A stretch of 64,000 nt of DNA from Lachnospiraceae bacterium (GCA_017622845.1 JAGAQJ010000016.1:1-64000), one strand, 5' to 3'; positions 16,599 through 26,286 are shown, numbered from the stretch's first letter. Notes: a model not told the origin generated them from the sequence alone. Translations and numbers: made by a program.

Positions 16599-18338
16599 TT
16601 ATTTTTCCTTCGTTATTTTTCCATCCTCTACACGGAATACCATGTCGCATTTTTCGATGGTTTGTAGCCGGTGGGCTATAATAACAAGTGTTTTTTTACC
16701 ATGAAGTCTGTTGATAGACTCCATAATTGCCGCCTCTGTATCATTGTCAAGCGCTGAGGTTGCCTCATCAAGGATTAGCACCTCAGGGTCATTGTAAAGC
16801 GCTCTCGCGATACCGATTCGCTGGCGCTGTCCGCCGGAAAGCCGGATACCCCGCTCGCCGATGCCTGTGTTCACGCCATCCGGCAGTGTCTTTACAAATT
16901 CGTCAAGCTGTGCCTCCTTGAGCGCATACATAAGCTTCTCGTCATCGATTTCCTCCTCAGGAATACCAAATGCAACATTTTTTCTGATATCCGCATCCAA
17001 CAGAAAAATCATCTGCGGAATATAACCTACATTGGCAAGCCACTCTCTGTAGTGCTCCTGGATGTCCACGTCGTCTGCAAGCACCTTACCGCTCTGCAGC
17101 TTCAAAAGTCCCAGTAAAATATCAATAATCGTCGTCTTTCCGGCGCCGCTTGCGCCTACAATACCAATCGATTTTCCAATCGGGAAGGATACCGTAGCAT
17201 GGTCAAAGATGAGCTTGTCGGAATTCGGATAATGATACGTAATGTCTGCAAGCTTTACTTCTCTTGTAACCGGAAGTTTTTCCTTTGCCACCACCGCATA
17301 AGAGATATCCGTGTGCTCCTCATCCGTCTCCTCGACGAGATTATCGCTTACATTAAAGAAAAACGGCTCGTTGAATGCCATGCTCGTCATCTGATTGTTG
17401 ATACGGCTTGCCGCCGGGAGCAGCCTCATCGCTGCAATCCCAAATGCCGCAAACAAGGATACCATCGAGGAGACGTCAGCCCCCATCACAATCAGTACCA
17501 GAATATAGCCCAAAAGCCCTGCCATGCACACTGTCTCTATCAAAAGCTTCGGCGTATTGTTGAAAAGACTGAAACGCTCCATCGCCTTTACATAGCCCTC
17601 ACCTACTTTGCAGTACTCACCGATAAAATACTGCTCACGTCCTGCAACTTTGATTTCCTTGATGCCCTGCACCGTCTGGGATATCCATGCAAACATCGAA
17701 GCTCCATAATCCTGATTTTCCTTTCCGGTACGGTTCATAATCGGTTTAATGATATTTTTTATTACGATTAAAGTCACCAGCAGGAGTACTGCAATGACCA
17801 CTGTCATAACAGAGTCCTCTATGGCAAGCGCAATTACTAAAAATACAGCAACAATCGTTTCAGAAGCAATCTGCAGCACAGACATAATCAGTGCATACAT
17901 GTTGCTGACATCGGCGGTAATGCTCCGCTGAATGACAGAGGTCTCTGCATTCAGATAATATTCATATTCCCGTCTGACGAAGTTTTTCATTAAGCTGGAA
18001 GCCGTCTTGAACTGATTGCTGTATACAAAACGGTACAGGCTTCTCTGCAAAAAAAACTGAAAGATATTTTTTGCAACATACAATATAATCAGAAATAAGA
18101 TCGCAAGCACTGAAAACTGTACTGTATTTTGCAGATGAAGAAGCTCACAGATAGTCTGGTAAGTCTCTCCCTGCTCCAGCGTTGCCGGATTGATAATCAG
18201 CTCTACAACAGCCATTACCATCATCACAGCCCCTGTCTCAAGAACTGCCGAAAGAATCATCATCACAAGCAGCCTTGCCATCGCTCCCTTTTGCTTTTTA
18301 TCCATCAATCTGTTTATCTTTTTTAAAATCTTAAGCAT
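16599..18338 (-). CDS. ABC transporter, fused permease and ATPase (MsbA/PglK type)
   Basis: 579 residues. Six membrane spans in about residues 20-330, then an ATPase domain with Walker A GASGAGKTT, signature LSGGQRQRIGIARAL and Walker B VLILDEATSALD. The half-transporter would work as a homodimer. In a surface glycan locus this architecture (as in PglK) suggests flipping of a lipid-linked oligosaccharide; no Wzx-type flippase is visible in the window, which supports that reading. It lies between two glycosyltransferase genes on the same strand. Export of another substrate cannot be excluded. Confidence 0.9.
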   Translation of the reverse strand: MLKILKKINRLMDKKQKGAMARLLVMMILSAVLETGAVMMVMAVVELIINPATLEQGETYQTICELLHLQNTVQFSVLAILFLIILYVAKNIFQFFLQRSLYRFVYSNQFKTASSLMKNFVRREYEYYLNAETSVIQRSITADVSNMYALIMSVLQIASETIVAVFLVIALAIEDSVMTVVIAVLLLVTLIVIKNIIKPIMNRTGKENQDYGASMFAWISQTVQGIKEIKVAGREQYFIGEYCKVGEGYVKAMERFSLFNNTPKLLIETVCMAGLLGYILVLIVMGADVSSMVSLFAAFGIAAMRLLPAASRINNQMTSMAFNEPFFFNVSDNLVEETDEEHTDISYAVVAKEKLPVTREVKLADITYHYPNSDKLIFDHATVSFPIGKSIGIVGASGAGKTTIIDILLGLLKLQSGKVLADDVDIQEHYREWLANVGYIPQMIFLLDADIRKNVAFGIPEEEIDDEKLMYALKEAQLDEFVKTLPDGVNTGIGERGIRLSGGQRQRIGIARALYNDPEVLILDEATSALDNDTEAAIMESINRLHGKKTLVIIAHRLQTIEKCDMVFRVEDGKITKEK

Positions 18339-18424
18339 TCTACCCTATGCCTTTCCCAGAGCGTGTTTGATAAATCATTCCTATCATCCGCACACTCTAA
18401 TCTTTTTTATTCCTGCTGCCTTTC

Positions 18425-19549
18425 TTACTGGTCAGCAAGCTTCAATCCTGCTTTTTTGTTGTATGCATGCTTTTCGGGAGCCTCATAAGCGTCCCAGAAG
18501 GAAGCTCCAAGGTTCAGCTTCTCCTCGACAAAGTCCATATTGTTCATGGCAGTTGTGAGGATTGACACTGCTTTTTTGATGCGAAGCCCTTCAAAGAAAT
18601 TCAGTACCTCCACAGGAAATCTTCCTCTAAGCACCACCGCATCAGGACAAAGCTCTGTATAATCTATCATATCCCTTGGATGCGGTTTTATCAATACCCT
18701 GTAGCCTTTACAATATTTTTCTATAACGTCAAGGCAGACCTTTTTTCTTGCCTCCACATCCACCGGATGCGGCTCTGTCAGAAAGCAGGCAAACTCCTCC
18801 CCCTCATGGGAAGGCTTAAGCTGCTCTGTCAGCTTGTCCGCGTCCTCGATAAATGCCTGAATCATCAGCTTTTTTTGCCGGTCCGTCAATGCCTGCTCCA
18901 ACGGCTTTCTCGGCTCCTCCACAAAGCGCGGACAGTCTGTAGGAACAACACTCCTGTCATTGATTTCCATGTCAATGCAGTACTTTCCCCAGCCATTCAT
19001 GATAAAAATAAGGTTGCGGCGTGAGAACCATGTCTTGAGCTTAAAATGACCGTGATTAGCAACATAGGCATCATCTAAGTTCTTGAGGCAGTCCAGACCG
19101 TCCTCCACTGCATGATATGGGATATGTTTGTAATTCAGATAATATCCTATCGGGTCGCTGTCGCAAAATACATAGATATCCTCATATGCTGCAAAATCAA
19201 TCACACTTAGATACGGTATCTCGCATTTTGCAAGCTTTTTTGTAAAAATCATGCGGTTTATCATGTGCTTTAAGATATTGCTGTAGTTTTTCCGATACTT
19301 TGCAAGCTCCGGAAAAAAGTCCTCCCTTTTCTCATCAAGGGCGATTACCTCATGAAAAATCCCTGTTTTCTGCAGCCGTTCCCCCAGATTTTCGAAATTT
19401 GTCGAAATAGAGCTGAGCGCAATATCCGCTTTCTGATAAGCATCAGAGGCACTCTCCCGTTCCAGCTTCATTTCCTTTAATATTGCTACATACACATGAT
19501 AAAATGTATGGCAGACATAAATTCTTGTTTTGGTCTTTTTCCTTTTCAT
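18425..19549 (-). CDS. GT52/sialyltransferase-like glycosyltransferase
   Basis: 374 residues, soluble. RIYVCHTFYHVYVAIL at the N-terminus, a mid-region HAVEDGLDCL, and YRVLIKPHPRD at about residue 275 followed by a helical region with SILTTAMNN. The KPHPRD and the N-terminal pattern match the GT52 and related bacterial sialyl/polysialyltransferase group, which use CMP-activated nonulosonic acids. Since CMP-pseudaminic acid is made by the neighbouring pse genes, this is a candidate Pse transferase. That pairing is inference. ATG 19549 has GGAAGGACAG upstream. It lies 139 bases after the stop of a GT4 gene. Confidence 0.7.
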   Translation of the reverse strand: MKRKKTKTRIYVCHTFYHVYVAILKEMKLERESASDAYQKADIALSSISTNFENLGERLQKTGIFHEVIALDEKREDFFPELAKYRKNYSNILKHMINRMIFTKKLAKCEIPYLSVIDFAAYEDIYVFCDSDPIGYYLNYKHIPYHAVEDGLDCLKNLDDAYVANHGHFKLKTWFSRRNLIFIMNGWGKYCIDMEINDRSVVPTDCPRFVEEPRKPLEQALTDRQKKLMIQAFIEDADKLTEQLKPSHEGEEFACFLTEPHPVDVEARKKVCLDVIEKYCKGYRVLIKPHPRDMIDYTELCPDAVVLRGRFPVEVLNFFEGLRIKKAVSILTTAMNNMDFVEEKLNLGASFWDAYEAPEKHAYNKKAGLKLADQ

Positions 19550-19688
19550 ACAAAAGCTGTCCTTCCGATACAGTTAGAATCCTTGCGCTGCCGCTTTCCT
19601 GTATCTTTTTTATAAAAGCAGTTATCCGGAGATATCGTATCTGCATAATCCATTTCCTGCATTTCTAATTGGAAACCGTCCTTTCGGC

Positions 19689-20882
19689 TTATTGTCTTCG
19701 GGTATATTGATATCCTGCCCGTGGCGCGATGATGGGTGCCGGACTCAAAGGTCCCTCTTTTTCAGGCTCCGCCTTTCCATCAAGCAGCCCTTCACAAAAT
19801 CGATAAAGCCGCGCTGCCGCTTCCTTAGGATTCCACTCCCCAATCATTGTCTCATAAGCATTTGTGCCGAGCCTCCTTCGCAGACCGGCATCCCTGCACA
19901 GCCGGACGACCTGTTCTCTAAATTCCTTAAAATGACCTGTCCTGTATACAAGTCCGTTTTGCTCATGTTTTATTAAAAACGGCACCGCGCCGATGCCATT
20001 TCCTGCTACCACGGCGCATGCACTGTTCATGGACTCATTCAGGACAGCGCCCCACCCCTCAAGATAATTGCTTGTAAACAGGAAGATGTCTGCCTCCTCC
20101 ATAAATCTCCGCACACTCTGCGGCGGCTGAAAACCGTGAAAGGTCACTTCATCTTCCAAATGATATCGTTTGACTAAGGTTTGAAGCTCTTCCTCAAGCT
20201 CTCCGCCTCCCACCATATCAAGATGAAAGGAAATCGCCTGCGCTTTCAGATACTTTGCCGCTTTCACCGCATACTCCGGATGCTTAAGCTTTAAAAACCG
20301 TCCTGCCCACAGAAGACGTACCTCAGACCTGCCGCTGTCGTCAGCATGCAGCTTTCGGAAAAATAAATTATCTAAGTTATACGTATTGACTGCCGGGAAA
20401 TACCCCCATATATATTTTTTATCCGGATATGCATGCACCAGCTCAAAATCAGACGCCACATACGCCCCATGGCACAGAAGATATACCGGACTGTCAGCAT
20501 ACTGTGTGTGGTCCTCATACTTTTTCTTTCTTCCGCGCGGTGAGACAGACTTCCACTGCCCTTCACGGTAAAGGCGTTCGCTGGCGCGGATTACGATTTT
20601 CCCTGCATTGAGTCTTGGCTTAATATAGCTTTCATCTTCCACACCGCCAAATACTACCACATCGCTGTCCATAATAAGCTTTGCGCAATTTTTTCTGTCC
20701 TCATCATACAGCTTTAAGTACGGAATGGTCTTCACTTCGCTTCCCCACCCCATTTTTACCCGGTCCTCTTCCATCTCAGAGGTCTGTATAAAGGCAAAAT
20801 CGCTGCCAAGCTTCTGATACAGCTCATTTGACATCGGTATCTGATGATGATTGATGTAGTTAGATACAATCGTTAATTTCAT
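19689..20882 (-). CDS. GT4 family glycosyltransferase
   Basis: 397 residues, GT-B fold. N-terminal KLTIVSNYINHHQIPMSNEL, then LLWAGRFLKLKHPEYAV opens the C-terminal Rossmann domain, and NYLEGWGAVLNESMNSACAVVAG carries the E-x7-E type motif of retaining GT4 enzymes. Start ATG 20882 with GGAG eight bases before; it overlaps the end of the upstream GT4 gene by 23 bases, showing tight coupling. A retaining sugar transferase acting on the lipid-linked unit is likely; the donor is not evident. Confidence 0.9.
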   Translation of the reverse strand: MKLTIVSNYINHHQIPMSNELYQKLGSDFAFIQTSEMEEDRVKMGWGSEVKTIPYLKLYDEDRKNCAKLIMDSDVVVFGGVEDESYIKPRLNAGKIVIRASERLYREGQWKSVSPRGRKKKYEDHTQYADSPVYLLCHGAYVASDFELVHAYPDKKYIWGYFPAVNTYNLDNLFFRKLHADDSGRSEVRLLWAGRFLKLKHPEYAVKAAKYLKAQAISFHLDMVGGGELEEELQTLVKRYHLEDEVTFHGFQPPQSVRRFMEEADIFLFTSNYLEGWGAVLNESMNSACAVVAGNGIGAVPFLIKHEQNGLVYRTGHFKEFREQVVRLCRDAGLRRRLGTNAYETMIGEWNPKEAAARLYRFCEGLLDGKAEPEKEGPLSPAPIIAPRAGYQYTRRQ

Positions 20883-22161
20883 GGTAAATCTCCAAAAGTG
20901 TTCTGTAATTCGTCTCCGGATCATGGGTCTTCAGCGCATGCGCCCTTGCATTGGAGGACAGAAACATAGCAAGCTTATCATCATCAAAGATGCGGAGAAT
21001 CGCGTCCTTAAGCTGTTTTGTTTTATCCTTCGGATAGAGAATGCCGTCTCTTTCGTTGTCAACAAGATTGTGCACGCCTCCTACATTGGCAGATACCACC
21101 GGGACCCCTAAGAGCATCGCCTCTCCGACGGAATTGGGCGAATTTTCGATTGCGGACGGGCATAAAAATACATGTGTTTTTAAATATCGTGCACACATTC
21201 TGTCCGGCTGCAGCCGTCCGACGAATTTCACATGATCTTCCAGCTTGTTTTTCTTAATCTGCTTGAGCAAAAACTTTCCATAACCTGATATTTTAATTTT
21301 ATCTTTGATGCTGTCATGGGCAGTAATCACGTCGCCAGCCACATAGAGCACTGTTTCTTCATATTGCTCCACAATCCCGGGAAGAATGTCCAGCACATAA
21401 TGCAGTCCCTTGATAGGATAGTTTCCCTGACTTAAGAAAAGGGAGTAACGCTCAATTTTGTCAATATTCCACGCATCCTTGTAAAAGTCAGCTCTTAACG
21501 TCTCATTCATAAAATGGTATTTTGCCTTGGGTGCAAGCTTTGCCGTCATCTCCCTGTCAAAGTCGGTTCTCCCTGTCACATGGCCTGCCATGGAAAGCGC
21601 TTCCTTCTCGTACTCGCCGCGCTTTCTAAACTTCGCCTGCTGGTCTGCCAAACCGTCTTTTTTGATCATATCCCGAAAGGTCTTTTTCCTCTGCACGGAA
21701 TACGGGAGGTCTGCCATATACACATCGGCAATCGCGCTGCATAAGCCCTGTATGCCGATTAGCGTTCTTTCCGGACAGCCAAACGCCTTGACACAGGCCA
21801 GCGCGTGCGGATACTCCGTACCAAAAATGTGGACAATATCAGGCTTAAAATCCTCGATGACAGCTCCAAGACTTTCCTCCATTCCGGCATCATAACGCTC
21901 CGGGTGAACCGTGTCCTCCCGAAAAATATAATATCCAATACCCTGTGCACTGTTCTTTACAAACAGCGAGGTATCCTCTTTCATAATGCCTAAGTCCTCC
22001 GATGCCGGAAAACAAACGGCAAGTGTAATGTTATTTTGCTCCCGGTTGAGTATCAGTTTTCCGGCAAGACCGGATAGCCAGCCCTCCTTCACGACAATTT
22101 TCTGCCCCAGACTTTTTGCGATAAACGGCAGCATAATATTACATAGCCATAAAACTCTCAA
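20860..22161 (-). CDS. GT4 family glycosyltransferase
   Basis: About 433 residues, GT-B fold. The start is probably the TTG at 22161 (RVLWLCNIMLP follows, with AAAGGA eleven bases before); a GTG at 22170 would sit too close to that site. Seen: QGNYPIKGLHYVLDILPGI, then VKFVGRLQPDRM, and CPSAIENSPNSVGEAMLLGVP with the E-x7-E motif of retaining GT4 enzymes. The stop lies within the start of the next GT4 gene, and the upstream GT2 gene ends 17 bases before. Likely adds an internal sugar of the repeat unit. Confidence 0.9.
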   Translation of the reverse strand: MRVLWLCNIMLPFIAKSLGQKIVVKEGWLSGLAGKLILNREQNNITLAVCFPASEDLGIMKEDTSLFVKNSAQGIGYYIFREDTVHPERYDAGMEESLGAVIEDFKPDIVHIFGTEYPHALACVKAFGCPERTLIGIQGLCSAIADVYMADLPYSVQRKKTFRDMIKKDGLADQQAKFRKRGEYEKEALSMAGHVTGRTDFDREMTAKLAPKAKYHFMNETLRADFYKDAWNIDKIERYSLFLSQGNYPIKGLHYVLDILPGIVEQYEETVLYVAGDVITAHDSIKDKIKISGYGKFLLKQIKKNKLEDHVKFVGRLQPDRMCARYLKTHVFLCPSAIENSPNSVGEAMLLGVPVVSANVGGVHNLVDNERDGILYPKDKTKQLKDAILRIFDDDKLAMFLSSNARAHALKTHDPETNYRTLLEIYHEINDCI

Positions 22162-22177
22162 CTGAATCACTATCCTT

Positions 22178-23002
22178 TCACGATTTCTTTCCCTTATAAA
22201 CTGCTGTCTTAACCTTATTGTATACTTTTGACAAACACTTATTATTGGCAATTGCACTTCTAAGCGGTGCTAATGTCAGCAGCATAATCAGTCGATATTT
22301 ATTTGCCTTTTTCCTGCCCATATAGCGCACTACAATCTCACGGTGCTGTTTTGCCGAACGCTTTTTATTCTCTCTTGTCTCAGAATAACCGCCGCCCTCA
22401 TACGAAGCAATCAGCAGCGGCAGATAGACAATTTTAGCTTTCTTTTCATAAACACACCACAGAAAATGCTCATAATCCGCTCTCACATTATATGCCGTGT
22501 CATATCCTCTTGTCTCAAACATTTCCCTTGCATAAAAGCAGGTCTGATGGCAGGGAACATTTCGGTAGCACATGAAATCATTTATCTCGGGATAGGAATA
22601 AATTACAGTATTCAGGGCTTTATGATACATGTTTCCATACATTATATCTGCTTTTATACCTTGATTGTTCCATTCAGTCATCTGATTGGTTACCCGGTCT
22701 AATACATACGCATCATAAAAGGTATCTCCTGCATTAAGAAACAAAAGATATGCTCCCTTTGCAAGCTTTACAGCCTGATTCATCGCATCATAAATTCCTG
22801 TATCTTTCTGTGTATAGATATGAAACTTTTCATCGGCATCGTAACGCTTTTTAATCGCTTCTATGGAACCGTCCGATGAGCCTCCGTCCTTTATAACAAC
22901 CTCAAAATTGTCAAACTTCTGACCAGTAATGCTTTCTACCGTTTCCTGCAGCCGCTCTCCTGCATTCAGGCAGACCACTATAATACTGTATAATATTGTC
23001 AT
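22178..23002 (-). CDS. GT2 family glycosyltransferase (WcaA/CpsG-like)
   Basis: 274 residues. Compact GT-A domain: YSIIVVCLNAGERLQETVESI, then VVIKDGGSSDGSIEAI, and LLFLNAGDTFYD, where NAGD replaces the usual DxD as in many WcaA-like enzymes. A basic C-terminal tail follows. ATG 23002 is chosen because GGGAG lies seven bases before; a longer reading would run into the upstream gene. The stop is 17 bases from the next gene. Substrates are unknown. Confidence 0.88.
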   Translation of the reverse strand: MTILYSIIVVCLNAGERLQETVESITGQKFDNFEVVIKDGGSSDGSIEAIKKRYDADEKFHIYTQKDTGIYDAMNQAVKLAKGAYLLFLNAGDTFYDAYVLDRVTNQMTEWNNQGIKADIMYGNMYHKALNTVIYSYPEINDFMCYRNVPCHQTCFYAREMFETRGYDTAYNVRADYEHFLWCVYEKKAKIVYLPLLIASYEGGGYSETRENKKRSAKQHREIVVRYMGRKKANKYRLIMLLTLAPLRSAIANNKCLSKVYNKVKTAVYKGKKS

Positions 23003-23055
23003 GATAAATCTCCCATCACTCCTAACAGTTCCGATATCTTCACTGTTACCATCAC

Positions 23056-24207
23056 TCACTTATAGAGATACCGTTCTGTTTCAAAAAGCCAGCTTCGGTA
23101 AGGAAGCAGTCCCACGCCATCCTGATGCGCCTGCAGCAAGAATACCGCAAAATAGCACACGCACACTGCAAATATCAGCGCACTGACCCGTCTCTGTACT
23201 TTCTTGTCCTCAATTCCCTGTATGATAAGCGGTATCATGAAAAGCTGTGACACGCCAAAATAATATGCAATGCGTGTCACCACCGGCAAAAAGGAGAAGA
23301 AGGTGCTTGCCGCAAACGCCAGCAGATTCAGCTGTCCATAGAACCGAAGCTCCCGATACCGGGAGTCGTTTTGAAATGCATCTCCCTGATAACGCATAAA
23401 CCACACATACAATGCAAGCACTGCCAGCGTACGCAGTATGCTAATCGGGCTGGTTCCTCCTTCGAGGTATATTGTGTTCTTATAGGAAGGATATAGAACC
23501 AGAGCAAGCTTCAATAAAATTCCCTTTCCGGCATAACACAGGACGCTTGCTGCAAGTCCGGTCAAAATATGCCATCTTTTCCACGCAAAGGATGCAATCC
23601 AGTATACCGGAATCACCAATAACACCGATTTGTGAAAAAGCGCTGCAATCAAAATCCAAAAAATAAATTTCAGATAATCCCTGTCCAGCACATATTTCAT
23701 CGAAAACAATGCGATGGAGAGCGCCAGATAATACCGGACCGTATTAAAAGTCTGAAAATACAGTCCTAATGTCATAAACAGAAAAAAGGTCTGTGAAAAA
23801 TTCACGCTCTGTCTTGCAAATGCCCTTAAGAAAAAAAACAAGGTCACTGCTGCAAACACTGCAAACACCAGCTCATAATATTCGCCGCCTGACAGCCAGT
23901 ACAACACCTTCACAAGCGTATTAAATCCAATCTCCGTAACAACATATCCGCCCACATAAGCTTCATGAGCAGTCTGCGTATACTGACGGTAATCATTGCC
24001 GATATCAAAGCGAAGCGCCATCACACTGAAAAGAATAAGGAAAATTCCTGCCGTCAGCAATCTGTTCCGGGCACTTCTTCTTGTCCTGTATCCGCCGCTC
24101 CAAGCCGTCTCTGCCGGCTCAAACGGCTGTATCTGATATGCCATCAGGCAGGTTATGACTGCAATCAGCATATAAAACAAAATCGAACCTATTCTGTCAA
24201 AAGCCAC
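23056..24207 (-). CDS. EpsG family membrane protein (polysaccharide polymerase)
   Basis: 383 residues with about nine to ten hydrophobic spans. RFDIGNDYRQYTQTAHEA at about residues 65-82 is the extracellular loop signature of the EpsG family, followed by the typical NTVRYYLALSIALFSMKYV and FHKSVLLVIPVY segments with the conserved FHxS motif. EpsG proteins act as Wzy-like polymerases in Gram-positive exopolysaccharide loci. It starts with GTG 24207, with AAGGAGG five bases before. It is the only polymerase candidate in the locus. Confidence 0.88.
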   Translation of the reverse strand: MAFDRIGSILFYMLIAVITCLMAYQIQPFEPAETAWSGGYRTRRSARNRLLTAGIFLILFSVMALRFDIGNDYRQYTQTAHEAYVGGYVVTEIGFNTLVKVLYWLSGGEYYELVFAVFAAVTLFFFLRAFARQSVNFSQTFFLFMTLGLYFQTFNTVRYYLALSIALFSMKYVLDRDYLKFIFWILIAALFHKSVLLVIPVYWIASFAWKRWHILTGLAASVLCYAGKGILLKLALVLYPSYKNTIYLEGGTSPISILRTLAVLALYVWFMRYQGDAFQNDSRYRELRFYGQLNLLAFAASTFFSFLPVVTRIAYYFGVSQLFMIPLIIQGIEDKKVQRRVSALIFAVCVCYFAVFLLQAHQDGVGLLPYRSWLFETERYLYK

Positions 24208-24223
24208 AAAAGCCTCCTTGTCG

Positions 24224-25006
24224 TTAAAGCTCTGCCACTGACCGGATTCCCTTTTTCATCAGTGCCAAAGCATTTTTCTTCGGAATCTCCCGGCACATCA
24301 CCTTGCCATGAGCTTCTATAAACCGCACTGCCATCAGATAGGCAAATCTTCCGTACAGGAAATGATAAAGCACCCCCCTGTCAAGGAAAAACTTATCTGT
24401 ATACCCCTTGAACCATGTCGATTCACGCTCGCGCTCTGCTCCAAGCTCCACAGGCACCGCATATACCTTGAGTCCATAACGCAGGCAATCCCGTAAAAAC
24501 AAGCTGTCCTCACCGTTGCTGTATCTGGCTCCGCCTCCAAACAAAAGGGAAAAAGTAATATGTGCGGCATGAAGCTTCTCACGCCTTACAGCAAAAGAAT
24601 ATGTGGGATATCTTCCTGCATTCCAGATATGAACCCGATGATACTTTTTCGTATCATAAGTTGCTCTTGATGCACCGACACGCATATTAAACAATAAGAA
24701 ATCCGCCTCCGGATGCTCCTCAAATGCATCTAAAATCCTTTTCTCGTAGCCCTTATCATACTCAATATCCTCGTCGGAAAACAGCACAATATCTCCCTCT
24801 GCCCTTAACAGCGCATTGTTCCTGCTCAGTCCGACACCCTTTTCCTTAAATTCATAGCATTGTATCCGTCTTCCGGCATGTACATATTCCTCATAGCCAA
24901 AATGGTCTGTCTGATTGATAATAATCGCGTCACTCTCCAGATGCATGCGCTCTGCCAGAGTCGATACCTCCTCATTTACCACTGACACCAATACCTGCAG
25001 CTTCAT
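24224..25006 (-). CDS. GT2-like glycosyltransferase
   Basis: 260 residues. N-terminal LQVLVSVVNEEVSTLAERM, then NQTDHFGYEEY, and FKEKGVGLSRNNALLRAEGDIVLFSDEDIEYDKGYE; the FSDED acidic cluster serves as the metal-binding motif of the GT-A fold. C-terminal RYSNGEDSLFLRDCLRYGL is the acceptor-side ED motif typical of GT2 enzymes. ATG 25006 has GGAAG nine bases before. It lies downstream of the chain-length gene after a repeat element and 17 bases before EpsG. Confidence 0.85.
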   Translation of the reverse strand: MKLQVLVSVVNEEVSTLAERMHLESDAIIINQTDHFGYEEYVHAGRRIQCYEFKEKGVGLSRNNALLRAEGDIVLFSDEDIEYDKGYEKRILDAFEEHPEADFLLFNMRVGASRATYDTKKYHRVHIWNAGRYPTYSFAVRREKLHAAHITFSLLFGGGARYSNGEDSLFLRDCLRYGLKVYAVPVELGAERERESTWFKGYTDKFFLDRGVLYHFLYGRFAYLMAVRFIEAHGKVMCREIPKKNALALMKKGIRSVAEL

Positions 25007-25040
25007 GCTCTATTCACTTCCTTTTCGTTGTTTCAGTCTG

Positions 25041-25172
25041 TGGAACTATTCAGTACCTTCATAATCGCAAGCGCCAAGCCGTACAAAACCGCTTACAGTG
25101 TCAAACAAGCGCGCGGCTTGATGCATGACTATCTGGTAATTATGGTAAAAAGCGCTGTACAGAACAGTTACC
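25041..25172. repeat. Intergenic repeat related to 30894-31031 and 47230-47358
   Basis: Ends with GCGCTGTACAGAACAGTTACC and contains a GGCTTGATGC core like the copies at 30.9 and 47.2 kb, though more diverged. Its terminal TTACC includes the complement of the stop codon of the chain-length gene (25168-25170), so the gene ends inside the repeat border. Confidence 0.65.
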
Positions 25173-26250
25173 AAAATGCTGTATAATATATCTTCATCCA
25201 AGTCAAATCTGCCTCTGCAAGAACCGCACCCACGATATTTCCTCCATGCAGCCTCACATCATTCAACTCATCTGTTATTTTTTCCCTGTAGGTCTTTCCA
25301 AACGGAATCACTGCCAGCACTGCCATACCGGAAAACTCCTGCTCCATGCCGGAAACCTGAAAGCGCTCCGCATTGATATCACTGCATTGCTTTATTTTTT
25401 GTAAAAATGCCTCAGCATATTTTCCGCCGGAAGCATCTGTCAAAATAATTGCTGTGTATTCCTCCGTTAGCAGCTTCAAATTCCGCTCCAGCAGCTTATC
25501 CTGCTTTTGTACAAAAGCATCCCCTTTCTTTTCCTTCTGAAAAGTCATTCCATAAGCAGGCAGCCCAAGCGTCCTTGTAAGCTCCCCCTTTGTATAGAAC
25601 ACAGAACCCATGCAGCATCGAAATGCAATGACAAACATTGCTGTTCCTGCAGCAATGACAGCTCCCAACAGCGCTGCGCGCCATCCAAAATATGATACCT
25701 GCTCCTGCATGATTCCCGCATCCTCGATCGGATAAATGGAATCAAAATCCGGCATGTTTGCGCCGAACTCCTCTAAAGCAATGCCAATCGCGTCTTTCAC
25801 GGCTTCCACCTCTTGCGGCTCATGCCCCTTGACTGTGATGGTCAGATATCTTACGTCAGATAAAATATCTGCTGTTATCATATTTTTCACCTGACCTCTG
25901 TCATAGCCTTCGCCTAAAAGCTCCATCGCCCTTCCGAGAATCAAATCCGTTGCCAGAACATCATTCCATGTAAAATCGTTATAATACGCCTTTGCCTCGT
26001 ATTTTCCTTCTGCAAAGGCGACATAATACTCGGTTTCTGACACATATGTGACATCACGTGTCTCTATCAGCGTTATAATCAAATGAAGACCGCTGCCTAA
26101 AACGGCACCGGCCACTGCTGTCAGCAGCAGTATTGGCAGCTTTCTGATCAAAGCTGCAAACAGCGCTCTGCTGTCAACTCCCTGCTGCATCAATCCTTCT
26201 TCTTGGTTTTTTTGTTGTATTGACTTTTTTATCTGTTTTTCCTTCTCCAA
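25168..26250 (-). CDS. Wzz/CpsC-like chain-length protein with degenerate tyrosine-kinase-like tail
   Basis: 360 residues. Span 1 at about residues 33-58 and span 2 at about 188-210 enclose an extracytoplasmic domain (YVSETEYYVAFAEGKYEAKAYYNDFTWNDV). After span 2, YTKGELTRTLGLPAYGM matches the CpsC-kinase junction. The remaining 130 residues look like a shortened BY-kinase: NLKLLTEEYTAIILTDASGGKYAEAF lies where the P-loop should be but lacks GxxGxGK[ST], and AVLAVIPFGKTYREKITDEL then GGNIVGAVLAEAD matches the family's C-terminal end. No kinase gene lies nearby. Start TTG 26250 with AAGGG upstream. It should control polymer length; catalytic activity is unlikely. Confidence 0.8.
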   Translation of the reverse strand: MEKEKQIKKSIQQKNQEEGLMQQGVDSRALFAALIRKLPILLLTAVAGAVLGSGLHLIITLIETRDVTYVSETEYYVAFAEGKYEAKAYYNDFTWNDVLATDLILGRAMELLGEGYDRGQVKNMITADILSDVRYLTITVKGHEPQEVEAVKDAIGIALEEFGANMPDFDSIYPIEDAGIMQEQVSYFGWRAALLGAVIAAGTAMFVIAFRCCMGSVFYTKGELTRTLGLPAYGMTFQKEKKGDAFVQKQDKLLERNLKLLTEEYTAIILTDASGGKYAEAFLQKIKQCSDINAERFQVSGMEQEFSGMAVLAVIPFGKTYREKITDELNDVRLHGGNIVGAVLAEADLTWMKIYYTAFW

Positions 26251-26286
26251 ATTACCAGCCCTTTTCTGTTACTGTTCAAGTCAATG

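Noticed and set aside
17199-17771. 190-residue plus-strand frame opposite the ABC transporter
   Set aside because: No ribosome site, odd His/Cys composition, and it lies wholly within an intact ABC gene.
19400-19406. 0A-box-like TGTCGAA that the Spo0A-domain protein could bind (also 1890-1896)
   Set aside because: Both lie inside coding sequence; a 7-base match is expected by chance in 64 kb.
19443-19646. 67-residue minus-strand frame overlapping the start of the GT52-like gene
   Set aside because: It overlaps a better gene in another frame and has no ribosome site or recognisable domain.
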